A stretch of DNA of 49,752 nt from Myxococcaceae bacterium (GCA_016926755.1 JAFGNZ010000268.1:1-49752), one strand, 5' to 3'; counted from the first letter of the stretch, positions 1 to 9,927 are shown. Notes: generated by a model not told the origin, from the letters alone. Made by a program: numbers and translations.

Positions 1-966
<966 letters not shown>

Positions 967-1030
967 GGGTGGGGTGGGGGCGCGGCGGCGACTCGACGGC
1001 GGGCCGGGGCTGCGCTATGTCCCCGGCCCC

Positions 1031-1372
1031 GTGAACGCCCAAACCCAAGACGAGCTGCGGTCCCAGCTCGAGCGCCTCCAGGAGCGCCTCGCCGTGCGGC
1101 AGAGCGTCCTGCACTTCGCCCACACGGGCGTCTCCGTCATCATCGCCCTGCTCCTCGGGGGCGCGGCGGCCAAGCTGTTCTGGGACTCCTCGAAGGTGCC
1201 GCTGCTGGCCTTCGCGGCCACCGCGGTGGCGGTGGGGCTGGTGCTCTATGCCCTGGTGCGCTACCGCAAGGGGCGCCGGGAGCTGGCCGAGGAGCTGAAG
1301 CGCTACAGCGATCTGCTGGAGCTGCGGCGCCAGCTGCGGCTGGACAATCCCTCCGCGCTGCTGCCCCGGTGA
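1031..1372 (+). CDS. Small two-helix membrane protein of unknown function
   Basis: The protein has 113 residues from a GTG start. Its first 30 residues are charged, with heptad-like leucines (DELRSQLERLQERL), and look like a short coiled coil. Two hydrophobic stretches follow, roughly residues 35-55 (VSVIIALLLGGAAAKLF) and 60-80 (LLAFAATAVAVGLVLYALV). The protein ends in a basic, Leu/Arg/Glu-rich helix. I do not recognise the family. It overlaps the thymidylate kinase start by four bases (GTGA), so the two are probably translationally coupled. An in-frame upstream start at 974 would add a low-complexity Arg/Gly segment and is less likely. Confidence 0.6.
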   Translation: MNAQTQDELRSQLERLQERLAVRQSVLHFAHTGVSVIIALLLGGAAAKLFWDSSKVPLLAFAATAVAVGLVLYALVRYRKGRRELAEELKRYSDLLELRRQLRLDNPSALLPR

Positions 1373-2031
1373 GCACGCTTCGCCGAAAGCCCGGGCGCGG
1401 GCGCTTCATCGTCCTGGAGGGGCTGGACGGGGCGGGCACCACGACGCAGGCCGAGCGCCTGGCCGCGGCGCTGCGCTCCGAGGGCCACGCCGTGCTGACG
1501 ACCCGGGAGCCCTCGGACGGGCCCATTGGGACGCTGATCCGCCAGGCCCTCACGGGGCGGCTGGTGCTGCCGGGAGGCGCGGGGCCGCTGGCGCAGGAGA
1601 CGCTGGCGCTGCTGTACGCCGCGGACCGCACGGATCACCTGAAGGCCCAGGTGCTCCCGGCGTTGGAGGCGGGGCAGATCGTCATCAGCGACAGGTACGT
1701 GCTGTCCTCGCTGGCCTACCAGGGAGCGTCGCTCTCCATGGCGTGGGTGGAGGCGGCGAACGCGTACGCGGTGCCGCCGGATCTCACGCTGTTCGTGCAG
1801 GTGTCCGCGACGGTGGCGGCCCAGCGGCGGGCAGCGCGGGGTGGGGCGAAGGAGCTGTTCGAGGAGGATACGCTCCAGCGGCGGATCGCCCGGCAGTACG
1901 AGGAGGCCATCCGTCGGCGCGAGGCGCAGGAGCACATCGTCCGGATTGACGGAGCGCAGTCTGTCGAGGCGGTGACGGACGCGGCGCTGACGGAGATCCG
2001 CGCGATGCTCGGGCGCAAGCGAGTGCGTTAG
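1369..2031 (+). CDS. tmk: Thymidylate kinase (dTMP kinase)
   Basis: The enzyme phosphorylates dTMP to dTDP with ATP, an essential step of dTTP supply in the cytoplasm. The 220-residue length is normal for the family. The P-loop region EGLDGAGTTTQ lies at residues 17-27. The substrate-binding REPSDGPIG segment follows at about residue 46, and the DRY motif (ISDRYVLSSLAYQG) at about residue 106. A basic LID-like stretch lies near residues 145-185. The Walker A lysine is replaced by Thr24 (G-A-G-T-T-T instead of G-x-G-K-T-T). The start is a GTG inside the stop codon of the preceding gene. Everything else fits Tmk, so the family call is secure even though the P-loop is unusual. Confidence 0.9.
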   Translation: MSTLRRKPGRGRFIVLEGLDGAGTTTQAERLAAALRSEGHAVLTTREPSDGPIGTLIRQALTGRLVLPGGAGPLAQETLALLYAADRTDHLKAQVLPALEAGQIVISDRYVLSSLAYQGASLSMAWVEAANAYAVPPDLTLFVQVSATVAAQRRAARGGAKELFEEDTLQRRIARQYEEAIRRREAQEHIVRIDGAQSVEAVTDAALTEIRAMLGRKRVR

Positions 2032-2034
2032 AGT
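2029..2034 (+). promoter_or_regulatory. Possible -10 element (TAGAGT) of a leaderless transcript
   Basis: TAGAGT overlaps the tmk stop codon and lies exactly 10 bases before the ATG of the CinA-like gene. No ribosome binding site is visible there. The lipoprotein gene at 19622-20200 has the same hexamer at the same distance. Reading this as a TANNNT-type -10 box with transcription starting at or near the start codon is an inference. Confidence 0.3.
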
Positions 2035-2044
2035 CCGGCTCCTT

Positions 2045-2776
2045 ATGGAGCGCACTGGCGCAGCGGCGGTCATCATCGGCAATGAAGTCCTCACCGCGAA
2101 GGTGGTGGACGCCAACGGGCCCCACCTCATCCGACGGCTGCGCGAGGTAGGCATCCCTCTGCGCTCCGTGGAGATCGTCCTGGATGACGTGGACGCCATC
2201 GTCGATGCGGTGGCGCGGGCTCGCTCACGCGCCGCCTACGTCTTCACCAGTGGAGGCATCGGCCCCACCCATGACGACGTCACCGTGCGCGCGGTGGCCC
2301 TGGCCATGGGGCGCAAGGTGGTGCGCCTGCCCGAGATGGTGGAGCTCATCCGCAACCGCTCCGATCACATGACGGAGGAGGCCCTGCGTCTGGCAGACGC
2401 GCCCGAGGGGGCCGTGCTGCTCCCCCTGCAGGGCACCTGGTTCCCGGTGCTCACCGTGGACAACATCTTCCTCCTGCCCGGAGTGCCCCAGCTCTTCAAG
2501 TTCCAGCTCGAAGCGGTGCTGGAGCGGCTGCGCGGGAGGCCGGTGCACCTGCGCTGCCTCTACGTGAGGCTGGGGGAGAGCGCCATCGCCGCCATCCTGG
2601 ATCGGGTGGCCCTGGACATGCCGCATGTGGCCATCGGCTCGTACCCGGTGTTCGACGCGACGCTGGACTACCGCGTGAAGGTGACGATCGAGTCCGCCGA
2701 GCCGACGCCCGTGGAGGACGCCCTGGCGCGCATCCGCGGCGGGCTGCCCGCGGATGCGATCGTCCGCCAGGAGTAG
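2045..2776 (+). CDS. Molybdopterin-binding (MoaB/CinA-N type) domain protein
   Basis: The 243-residue protein consists mainly of a MoCF_biosynth domain. The N-terminus (IIGNEVLTAKVVDANG) resembles the GxEIL-G-x-xxDxN start of CinA. TSGGIGPTHDDVT near residues 69-81 is the family's signature loop, which binds the dithiolene or nucleotide phosphate. It has the N-terminal CinA domain plus a short C-terminal region. It lacks the separate C-terminal amidohydrolase domain of full-length CinA, so a nicotinamide-nucleotide amidase function is unlikely. Related stand-alone proteins are annotated as competence/damage-inducible protein A or molybdopterin-binding protein; the true substrate is unknown. 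It follows tmk by 13 bases. Confidence 0.8.
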   Translation: MERTGAAAVIIGNEVLTAKVVDANGPHLIRRLREVGIPLRSVEIVLDDVDAIVDAVARARSRAAYVFTSGGIGPTHDDVTVRAVALAMGRKVVRLPEMVELIRNRSDHMTEEALRLADAPEGAVLLPLQGTWFPVLTVDNIFLLPGVPQLFKFQLEAVLERLRGRPVHLRCLYVRLGESAIAAILDRVALDMPHVAIGSYPVFDATLDYRVKVTIESAEPTPVEDALARIRGGLPADAIVRQE

Positions 2777-2781
2777 CGCGG

Positions 2782-5700
2782 CTACAGCGAAAGCCCCAGC
2801 CGCTGCCGCAGCCGGAAGTAGTCATCCGACAGCGAGAAGGCCAGCAGATCCCTCAGATCTTCGCGCTGCTTCAGCGCCTGGATCACCGGATCCGCCGTGT
2901 CCACCTTCGAGTTCGCCAGCGTCGGATCCTCGCGCAGCACCAGGCCCAGGCCCACCGAGACGTCGCCGCACATCAACATGCCGGCCCGATCCGCGGACAG
3001 GGAGAGCCCCTCCGTCAGCCTCTTCAGATCCACCCGCGGCTCGGACCCGATCGCCAGGGCGGACGGCTCCAGCGCCTTGAGCGCCTTGCGCGAGTACGCC
3101 TTGCGCAGCTGCTTCACCATGTCGTCGTTCTTCCGTCCCAGCGCCGTGAACTGCGGGGCGAAGATGCGGATGGAGTTGCCGAACAGATCGGCCGTCTCGC
3201 CCTGCGACAGCTTGGAGAGCACCGCCGTCTTGTTCAGCAGCCCCAGCACCGCGCGGCCGATGAGGAACTTCTGCTCGCGGGCGTTGAACTTGCGCACCAC
3301 GTCCTGGCCCACGCACACCGCCAGCGGCTCGGTCGTCTCCAGCGTCATCAGCCCGCGGCGCGCCTGGTACACCTCGAACTCCTCCACGCCGAGCACCTGC
3401 GCCACGGCGCGGATCGCCTTGAACACCGCCGTGTCCGGCTTGAGCTTGTCCGCCCGCTTGTCCACCCCCAGCATCTCGAACTGGGGCGGGTGCAGCTTGC
3501 CGAGCTGATCGCCGATGGCGCGCAGCACCTCCAGCAGCGATCCTCGCACGGACGGGTGCAGCAGCGTGCCGTCCAGATCCACCTGCGTCAGCTTCTCCCT
3601 CGCGTCCTGCTCCAGCCGCGCCTTGGCCTCGTTGTAGAAGACGACCTCTACCTCGTTGGCCGAGCGCAGGAACTGCAGCACCGCCGCCGCGGAGAAGGCC
3701 TTGTCGTGCTGCTTGAGGCCCTCCCACAGCTTGAAGAGGGCGTGCAGGCTCTCCACCCGCGTCGGGTCCAGCCTGAGCAGCTGCCGGTGCTCCTCGATCG
3801 CCAGCGCCGAGGAGGCGGTGTCTCGCATGTAGAGCTCGGCCAGCGCCGCGCGGGCCGGCACGTGGGCGGGCTCATGCTCCAGCACCTGCCGGTACACGAC
3901 GATGGCGCGCGCCGGCTGCTCCAGCTGCCGGGCATACAGCTCCGCCAGCCGCAGCCGCACGCTCTGGGCCCGCCGCTGATCCCCCGCCGCCAGCATGGCC
4001 ACCTGGGCCTCCAGCATCTGCGCCAGCTCCGGCAGGTTGTGGGCGCGCTCGTAGAGGACGACGAGCCGGTCCACCAGCTCCGAGTCCCCGGGGCTCAGCT
4101 CCAGCGCCTTGCGGTACAGCGCGGAGGCGCCGGGGACATCGCCCAGGCCCTCGTCGTGGATGCGCGCCAGCTCCACCGTGTGGCGCGCCCGATCCACCGT
4201 CGGCAGATCCAGATCCAGCAGGCGCTTGAGGCAGTCCACCGCGCCGGACCAGTTGCGCGCCTGCGCGTGGAGGGTGGCCAGGCGCTCCAGCGCCTCCTCG
4301 TTCCTGGGCATCGCGGCCAGCGCCGTCTGCAGGTGCGCCGAGGCCCGGCTCGGCTCCTGGAGGTGCGTCTGGTACACGCCGCCCAGGGTGAGGTGGAGCT
4401 GCGCCAGCACGCGCGGATCTCCGCCCTGCTGCACGCGCAGGGCGAGCGCCGCGGCGGCCTCGGCGTACTGCTGGCCGTCCAGCAGCAGCCGGCCCTTGAG
4501 CTCCAGGGCGTCCGGATAGTTCGGCTGCGCGGAGAGCGCCCGCTCCACCAGCGCCATGGCCTTGGCCCGATCGCTCAGGGCGGTGACGTAGAGCTTCGCC
4601 CCGCTGATGAAGGCCGCGGCGGCCGCGGCGGGATCCCGCTGGGCCAGCCGGGCCTCGCCGCGCCGCTCGTGCAGGGCCGCCAGATCCGAGGTGCCGCCGC
4701 GCTGGGCCAGCAGATCCTCCAGGCCGGTGGTGGCCACGGCGTTGAGCGGCTCGCGCTCCAGCGCCTGGCGGTAGAGGGCGGCGGCGCCGTCCAGATCGTT
4801 GAGCCGGCCGGAGGCGAGCTTCGCGGCGGAGATGAAGGCCTCCACGGCGCTGCGCGGATCGCGGCTGGCGAGGGCCTCGGCCTCCAGGGTGGCGCGGGCG
4901 GCGGCGGCGTTGCCCTGCTTGAGCTGCACGCGGCGCGAGCCCATGAGGGCCGGCAGGCACTGCGGTTGCGCCTCCAGCGCGGCCCGGTAGAGCTGGCCCG
5001 CGCGCTCCAGCTCCCCCAGCTTGTGCTCGGCCAGATCGGCGCTGCGCAGCATCAGCTCCACGCGCTCGATGGGCTCCGTCACCACCTCCAGGCGGCGGCT
5101 GTAGAGCCAGGCCAGGCCGGCGACATCACCGGCCTGCCGCAGGGCGCGCTCCAGGGAGAAGGCCACGCGCACGTCCGCGGGATCCTCCTGGAAGGCCTGC
5201 TTGTACTCATCCAGCGAGGCCTCGGCGGAGCCCTTGTCCTGATCGGCCGTGGCGGCCAGGCGCAGCGCGGTGCGCAGGCGCGCCTCCGGCACCCGCTCGG
5301 AGAGGCGGAAGCGCAGCTCGGCGCGGCGCGGCCGATCCCCGGCGCGGATGCGCTCGAGCATCTTCAGGGCGGTGAAGTTGCCGGCCTCCAGCTGGAGCAC
5401 GGCCTCGCAGCACTGGGCCGCGCGCGCCGGCTCCTGGAAGCGATCCAGGTACAGCCGCGCCAGCTTGAGGTAGGCGGCCACCTTGGCGCCCGGCGTCTGG
5501 CCCACCTGGGTCTCCCGATCCAGGATGGCCACCACCTCCTTGATCTTGTCCTGGGTGGTGTACAGCCGCTCCAGGGCGCGCAGCGAGGCGGCGTGGCCCG
5601 GCGTCACCTTCAGCACCTCCTGGTAGCCCTCGATGGCCAGCTCCGGGCGCTGGAGCTGATCCTCCCAGATGGCGGCGGCCTGGAAGAGCGCGTTGGCCCG

Positions 5701-7842
5701 CTCCACCGGATCGGTGCGGTTGGCGGCCTCGGCGCGCAGCACCTCGATCAGCTTCTCCCAGTGGGTGTTGGCCCGGTAGATGCGGGCCAGCGCGCGCAGG
5801 GCGGGGAAGTAGCTGGGCGCCAGCGTCAGCGCCTCCTCGTAGGCGGCGACGGCCTCGTTCTGGCTCTTGAGCCGGTGCTCGTACAGCTCGCCGATCTTGA
5901 ACTGGAGCGTGGCGGCCTGCTCGGTGGAGGGAGAGATCTCCGCCTCCGCCCGGTACATCTTGATCAGCTCGTTCCAGTGCCCCTCCTGCGCGTACAGCCG
6001 CCCCAGCGCCTTGAGCGCCGGCAGGTAGGAGGGGGACAGGGCCAGCACGCGCTCGTACACGGTGATGGAGCCGGTGCGATCCTTGAGGTGCTCGTCGAGG
6101 ATCTCCGCGTTGCGGTGGTAGAGCGACAGCACCTGCTTGGTGTCGCCCGCGAAGGAGGCCTCCAGCTCCTGCGTCTCGATCAGCTCGCGGTAGCGCCCGG
6201 CCCGCTCGTACAGGCGCGCCAGGTTGCGGATGGTGGGCAGGTGATCCGACGCCAGATCGAGGATGCGCTTCATGCACTCGATGGCGTGATCCAGATCGCT
6301 CAGGCGATCCTCGTAGATCACCGCCATCTTGTTGAGCGTGGTGATGAGCTGATCGCGGTCAGAGGTCTGCAGCAGATCCTGCTCGTACATGGCCACCAGC
6401 TCGGCGAAGCGGCCCTGGCGCTCGTAGAGGCGGGAGAGGGCCTTCTGCGCGGGGAGGTAGCCGGGCTGGAGCTGGAGGCAGACGTTGTAGCGGGAGATGG
6501 CGTCCTCCTGCCGCCCGAGCCGCTCCTCCAGCACCTCGGCCGCCTTGTACATGCGGGCGGCCTTCTGCCGGGCGTCCTCGGCGGCGGCGATCTCCGCGTC
6601 GAACACGGAGACCAGCCCCTCCCAGTTCTGCAGCCGGTGGTAGAGCTTGCCCAGGCCCGCCAGCGCCGGGCCGTGGCCGGGGATGCGCGAGAGGATCGCC
6701 TGGTAGCGGGCGATCGCGTCCTGCTCGCGCTTGAGATCCTCCTCGTAGAGGGCGGCCAGGCGCAGGTTGATCGCCACCAGCTCGCCCTCGTCATTGATGG
6801 AGCCCACCCACGACTGGAGCACGTCCGACAGCTCCTCGTAGCGGCCCTGCGTCTCGTAGATGCCGGCCAGCTCGGAGAGCACCAGCGGCTCCTGGGGGGT
6901 GACGCGGCGCGCGGCCAGCAGCGCGGCCAGGGCGTCATCCTTGCGCCCCATGCGCTCGTAGACCTTGGCGATCTGGAGGTAGGCGGGCGTGGCCTGGGTG
7001 CCCAGCACGTGGGCCTCGGCGGCCAGGGCGGCCAGCAGCTCGTCGGTGCGGCCCTCGCGCTCGGCCACGCGCTTCACGGCGGACAGCAGCAGCAGGTCCG
7101 AGCGATCCAGCGCGAAGGCCTCGCGGAAGCAGGCGGCGGCGGCCTCGCCCTGCTTGAGGCGATCCTCCAGCACCAGGCCCGCCGAGGTGAGGTAGTGGGC
7201 GCGCAGGGCGGGGTGCTCCAGCGAGGAGGCCAGCAGCCGGTACACCTCGATGAGCGACTCGTAGTCTCCCCGGGCCGCGTAGTGCGCCTCCAGCTGGGTG
7301 AGCAGCGCCACCTCTGTCGGCTTCAGCTCCAGGCACAGCTTCCAGGCGGCCTTCGCGTCCTCCTCGCGCGACAGGCGCTCCTCGAGGATGGTGGCCTTCT
7401 CGAACAGGAGCGTGGCCTTCTGGCGGGGCTCGTCGGTACCGCTCAGCTCCGCCTCCAGCAGCTGGATGACCATCTGCCAGTTGCCCACGTCCGCGAAGAG
7501 GCGGCGCGCGGCGCGGATGTTCACCAGGAACTTCGGCGCCAGCTTGTAGGCGTTCTGGAAGGCGACGGCCGCGTTGCGCGGGTTCTTGAGCGTCTCCTCC
7601 CAGAGGAGGCCCAGCTCATGGAAGAGCAGGGCGGCCGCCTGGGGATCCGTGGCGCTCATCGCGCGGGCCTCGCGCTCCAGCGCGGCGATGCGCTCGCGGG
7701 CCTCATCCTCGGGAGTGCTGGCCGCCGGCATCGTGCCGATGTTCTGGGCGAGGACCTCCGTCGCGGGCTTCGGAGGAATCCCTCCAGACGCGGGGGTGGA
7801 GGCAGAGGACGAGGTCCTCGTGAGATCGTTCTGCTCGCTCAT
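2782..7842 (-). CDS. Giant TPR-repeat protein (1,686 residues)
   Basis: The start chosen is the ATG encoding MSEQND at 7842. Upstream in-frame sequence to 8064 is Arg/Pro-rich and would run into the promoter region of the divergent oxidoreductase. After a Ser/Pro-rich N-terminus of about 50 residues, residues ~60-1350 are tandem tetratricopeptide units. They are spaced about 36-40 residues apart and read like LARLYERAGRYRELIE or LGKLYHRLQNWEGLV. The last ~300 residues are not TPR. They form a distinct, well-conserved-looking domain (for example HPPQFEMLGVDKRADKLKPD) that I cannot name. There is no signal peptide or membrane helix, so the protein is probably cytoplasmic. TPR arrays are protein-binding scaffolds, but nothing nearby identifies the partner. 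Confidence 0.85.
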   Translation of the reverse strand: MSEQNDLTRTSSSASTPASGGIPPKPATEVLAQNIGTMPAASTPEDEARERIAALEREARAMSATDPQAAALLFHELGLLWEETLKNPRNAAVAFQNAYKLAPKFLVNIRAARRLFADVGNWQMVIQLLEAELSGTDEPRQKATLLFEKATILEERLSREEDAKAAWKLCLELKPTEVALLTQLEAHYAARGDYESLIEVYRLLASSLEHPALRAHYLTSAGLVLEDRLKQGEAAAACFREAFALDRSDLLLLSAVKRVAEREGRTDELLAALAAEAHVLGTQATPAYLQIAKVYERMGRKDDALAALLAARRVTPQEPLVLSELAGIYETQGRYEELSDVLQSWVGSINDEGELVAINLRLAALYEEDLKREQDAIARYQAILSRIPGHGPALAGLGKLYHRLQNWEGLVSVFDAEIAAAEDARQKAARMYKAAEVLEERLGRQEDAISRYNVCLQLQPGYLPAQKALSRLYERQGRFAELVAMYEQDLLQTSDRDQLITTLNKMAVIYEDRLSDLDHAIECMKRILDLASDHLPTIRNLARLYERAGRYRELIETQELEASFAGDTKQVLSLYHRNAEILDEHLKDRTGSITVYERVLALSPSYLPALKALGRLYAQEGHWNELIKMYRAEAEISPSTEQAATLQFKIGELYEHRLKSQNEAVAAYEEALTLAPSYFPALRALARIYRANTHWEKLIEVLRAEAANRTDPVERANALFQAAAIWEDQLQRPELAIEGYQEVLKVTPGHAASLRALERLYTTQDKIKEVVAILDRETQVGQTPGAKVAAYLKLARLYLDRFQEPARAAQCCEAVLQLEAGNFTALKMLERIRAGDRPRRAELRFRLSERVPEARLRTALRLAATADQDKGSAEASLDEYKQAFQEDPADVRVAFSLERALRQAGDVAGLAWLYSRRLEVVTEPIERVELMLRSADLAEHKLGELERAGQLYRAALEAQPQCLPALMGSRRVQLKQGNAAAARATLEAEALASRDPRSAVEAFISAAKLASGRLNDLDGAAALYRQALEREPLNAVATTGLEDLLAQRGGTSDLAALHERRGEARLAQRDPAAAAAAFISGAKLYVTALSDRAKAMALVERALSAQPNYPDALELKGRLLLDGQQYAEAAAALALRVQQGGDPRVLAQLHLTLGGVYQTHLQEPSRASAHLQTALAAMPRNEEALERLATLHAQARNWSGAVDCLKRLLDLDLPTVDRARHTVELARIHDEGLGDVPGASALYRKALELSPGDSELVDRLVVLYERAHNLPELAQMLEAQVAMLAAGDQRRAQSVRLRLAELYARQLEQPARAIVVYRQVLEHEPAHVPARAALAELYMRDTASSALAIEEHRQLLRLDPTRVESLHALFKLWEGLKQHDKAFSAAAVLQFLRSANEVEVVFYNEAKARLEQDAREKLTQVDLDGTLLHPSVRGSLLEVLRAIGDQLGKLHPPQFEMLGVDKRADKLKPDTAVFKAIRAVAQVLGVEEFEVYQARRGLMTLETTEPLAVCVGQDVVRKFNAREQKFLIGRAVLGLLNKTAVLSKLSQGETADLFGNSIRIFAPQFTALGRKNDDMVKQLRKAYSRKALKALEPSALAIGSEPRVDLKRLTEGLSLSADRAGMLMCGDVSVGLGLVLREDPTLANSKVDTADPVIQALKQREDLRDLLAFSLSDDYFRLRQRLGLSL

Positions 7843-8025
7843 GTGGAAGCAGGCTCCGGCAGTGGGGAAGGCTCGGCTGGTGCGGCGCGGGCCGTCGCGG
7901 TCGTAACACGTGGCTGCCTGCCCTCTCAAGTCCTCGACTTCCTTGGTGAAAAGGGCAGCTCTCGGGAGGGCGTCGGATTGGCGGGAGAGCGGGCGCGCGG
8001 GCTTGGGGTGGATGCCGCGGCGCGC

Positions 8026-8031
8026 TACCCT
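8026..8031 (+). promoter_or_regulatory. Possible -10 box (TACCCT) before the oxidoreductase gene
   Basis: TACCCT ends seven bases before the GTG start at 8039, and no Shine-Dalgarno sequence precedes that start. The 196-base gap between the divergent TPR and oxidoreductase genes must hold both promoters. Assigning this hexamer is tentative. Confidence 0.25.
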
Positions 8032-8038
8032 CCCAGCG

Positions 8039-9079
8039 GTGCCCACCTCGCCCCCGAAGCGCAAGGTTTTCCGCGTTGGCCTGCTGGGCTACGGCCTGGC
8101 TGGCGCCAGCTTCCATGCCCCCCTGCTCTCGGCGGAGCCGGCCTTCACCCTGAGTGCGGTGGCCACCCGCAAGGCCGAGGCGGTGGCGCGCGACTGGCCC
8201 CAGGCACGGGTGTTGTCGGTGGAGGCCCTGCTGGCGGATCCGGAGCTCGAGGTGGTCATCGTCGCCACGCCCAGCGACAGCCACGCGGCGCTGGCGGAGC
8301 AGGCGCTGCTGGCCGGCAAGCATGTCGTCGTGGAGAAGCCCTTCACCGTGGACTCGGGGGATGCCGCGCGGCTGGGAGCTCTGGCCCGCGAGCGGGGGTT
8401 GTGCCTGACCGTCTTCCACAACCGGCGCTGGGATGGGGACTTCCTGACCGTGCGTCAGCTGGTGGAGCAGGGGCGGCTCGGGCGGCTCTACAGCTTCGAG
8501 AGCCACTTCGATCGCTTCCGGCCGCAGGTGAAGAAGCGCTGGAAGGAGGAGGCGGGGCCGGGTGGGGGCACGCTGTGGGATCTGGGGGCCCATCTGGTGG
8601 ATCAGGCGCTGCAGCTCTTCGGCCTGCCCGAGTCGATCCAGGCCGATGCAGGGATGCAGAGGCCCGGGGCGCAGGCCGTCGACTGGTTCCACCTGCTGCT
8701 GCGCTATGGCGAGCTGCGCGTCATCCTGCGCTCGGGCTCGGTGGTGCATGAGCCGTGGCCCCGCTTCGTGCTGCAGGGGGAGGCGGATGCGTACATCAAG
8801 GAGGGGTTGGATCCGCAGGAGGAGCAGCTCAAGGCCGGGCTGAGGCCGGGGATGGCGGGGTGGGGTGTCGAGCCGCCCGAGCGGCATGGGCGGCTGAGCC
8901 GCGGCGGGAGCGTGCTCACCGTGCCGGGGTGCTACGAGCAGTTCTACCGCGAGCTCGCCGCGGCCCTGGCCGGGGAGGGGCCGGTGCCAGTCACCGCCGA
9001 GAGTGCTGCACAGGTGATCCGGGTGCTGGAGGCCGCGCTGCGCAGCGCCTCCGAGGGACGGAGCGTCTCGCCAGGCTGA
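8039..9079 (+). CDS. Gfo/Idh/MocA family NAD(P)-dependent oxidoreductase
   Basis: The protein has 346 residues. The N-terminal Rossmann fold shows the dinucleotide loop GLLGYGLAGASFHAP. The family's EKPFTVD motif lies near residue 100, with the lysine that contacts cofactor and substrate. The GGGTLWDLGAHLVDQAL segment near residue 175 is the C-terminal domain's conserved Gly/Asp/His region with the catalytic-site histidine. Members oxidise or reduce sugars, inositols or related alcohols; the substrate cannot be told from the sequence. The GTG at 8039 puts the Rossmann strand about 10 residues in, as usual. An in-frame ATG at 8012 would add nine residues. The protein is cytoplasmic. The gene stands alone, divergent from the TPR gene. 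Confidence 0.88.
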   Translation: MPTSPPKRKVFRVGLLGYGLAGASFHAPLLSAEPAFTLSAVATRKAEAVARDWPQARVLSVEALLADPELEVVIVATPSDSHAALAEQALLAGKHVVVEKPFTVDSGDAARLGALARERGLCLTVFHNRRWDGDFLTVRQLVEQGRLGRLYSFESHFDRFRPQVKKRWKEEAGPGGGTLWDLGAHLVDQALQLFGLPESIQADAGMQRPGAQAVDWFHLLLRYGELRVILRSGSVVHEPWPRFVLQGEADAYIKEGLDPQEEQLKAGLRPGMAGWGVEPPERHGRLSRGGSVLTVPGCYEQFYRELAAALAGEGPVPVTAESAAQVIRVLEAALRSASEGRSVSPG

Positions 9080-9165
9080 CACATCCTCTCCAGGGGGGCT
9101 GCCTCCCCGGCCACGGGCGGCTGGAGAACAGGCGACCGAGCGCTCTGCCCGGGCCGCTCGCAGCA

Positions 9166-9191
9166 CCCCCTCTCTCAGCGGAGAGAGGGGG
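9166..9191. terminator. Perfect 11-bp hairpin between convergent genes
   Basis: CCCCCTCTCTC pairs perfectly with GAGAGAGGGGG around the loop AGCG. The hairpin lies between two convergent genes that end at 9079 (plus) and 9220 (minus), so it probably terminates both. No U-tract follows, which is common in GC-rich genomes. Confidence 0.65.
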
Positions 9192-9219
9192 CGCACCCCA
9201 GGGCAGGGGAGCGGCGGGA

Positions 9220-9912
9220 TCAGGCCTTGGCGATGGCCTGCTCGACGTACTTGATGCCCTTGGCCGTGATGGCCCGGCCCTTCTTCGTCTCCGAGGCGTA
9301 GCCGGTGTGGATGCGCAGCGCCTTGGCGGCGTTGGGCGCGGCGTAGGACACGCCCAGCTTGTCCCAGAACCGGGAGGTGGTCCCCGACGTCACCGCCAGA
9401 TCCAGCGAGCGCGCGAGGTAGAGCGGGATCAGCGAGCGCAGGAGCTGATCCTTCTGCTGCCCCGCGGAGACGATCCCCTTCTGCTGGGGATGGGACTGCA
9501 GCGCGTCCACCAGCATCTTCACGGCCGCGGTGGTCTTCGCCGTGGCGCGGCCCGGGCTCGACGCGGAGCCGCGCTTCGCCGCAGCCTTCCGGGCGGCCGG
9601 CCTGGCCGTCTTGGCGGTGCGGGTCTGGCTCTTCGCTCGCTGAGGACGGGCGGAGGAGGTCTTCTTGCTCTTGGCTTGTGGCTTCTTGGGCATGATGGGC
9701 TCGCTGACAGAGGACTGCGGACGCTCACTGCGAGCGTCGCGTTTGCTGTCCAGGGGCTCGTTGACCGGGGGCGACGAGAAGCTCGTCGTCCTCGTGTCGC
9801 CAGGCGTTCTCCCGTCCCACGCCCGCCGCACCCGCGCGCGGAGCTCTCTCACCCACTCGGTGAGTCCGAAGCGCTTGAGCAGCGAGTCCAACCACCCGGA
9901 ACTGAAGAACAC
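9220..9912 (-). CDS. Basic histone-H1-like protein with a C-terminal globular domain
   Basis: The protein has 230 residues from a GTG start preceded by AGGAGG at nine bases. A later ATG (9693, MPKKPQAKSKK) has no ribosome site but would give a 157-residue protein starting exactly at the basic segment. Residues 1-35 form a hydrophobic/basic helix region (WLDSLLKRFGLTEWVRELR). Residues ~74-125 are Lys/Ala/Arg/Ser-rich, like eukaryotic H1 tails and bacterial Hc1-like proteins. Residues ~126-230 look globular (LRSLIPLYLARSLDLAV, KGRAITAKGIKYVEQA). The tail suggests nucleic-acid binding. The globular domain is not one I recognise. It is probably a nucleoid-associated protein, at modest certainty. 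Confidence 0.65.
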   Translation of the reverse strand: MFFSSGWLDSLLKRFGLTEWVRELRARVRRAWDGRTPGDTRTTSFSSPPVNEPLDSKRDARSERPQSSVSEPIMPKKPQAKSKKTSSARPQRAKSQTRTAKTARPAARKAAAKRGSASSPGRATAKTTAAVKMLVDALQSHPQQKGIVSAGQQKDQLLRSLIPLYLARSLDLAVTSGTTSRFWDKLGVSYAAPNAAKALRIHTGYASETKKGRAITAKGIKYVEQAIAKA

Positions 9913-9921
9913 CTGACGAGT

Positions 9922-9927
9922 CCTCCT
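9922..9927 (-). promoter_or_regulatory. AGGAGG ribosome binding site that sets the GTG start of the histone-like gene
   Basis: The minus strand reads AGGAGG, then nine bases, then GTG at 9912. This favours the 230-residue form over the internal ATG at 9693. Confidence 0.6.

Noticed and set aside
3490-8751. A 1,753-codon open frame antisense to the TPR gene
   Set aside because: Its product is Gly/Leu/Arg/Gln/His-rich without domains; it is the GC-bias shadow of the TPR gene, whose own frame has clear repeats.
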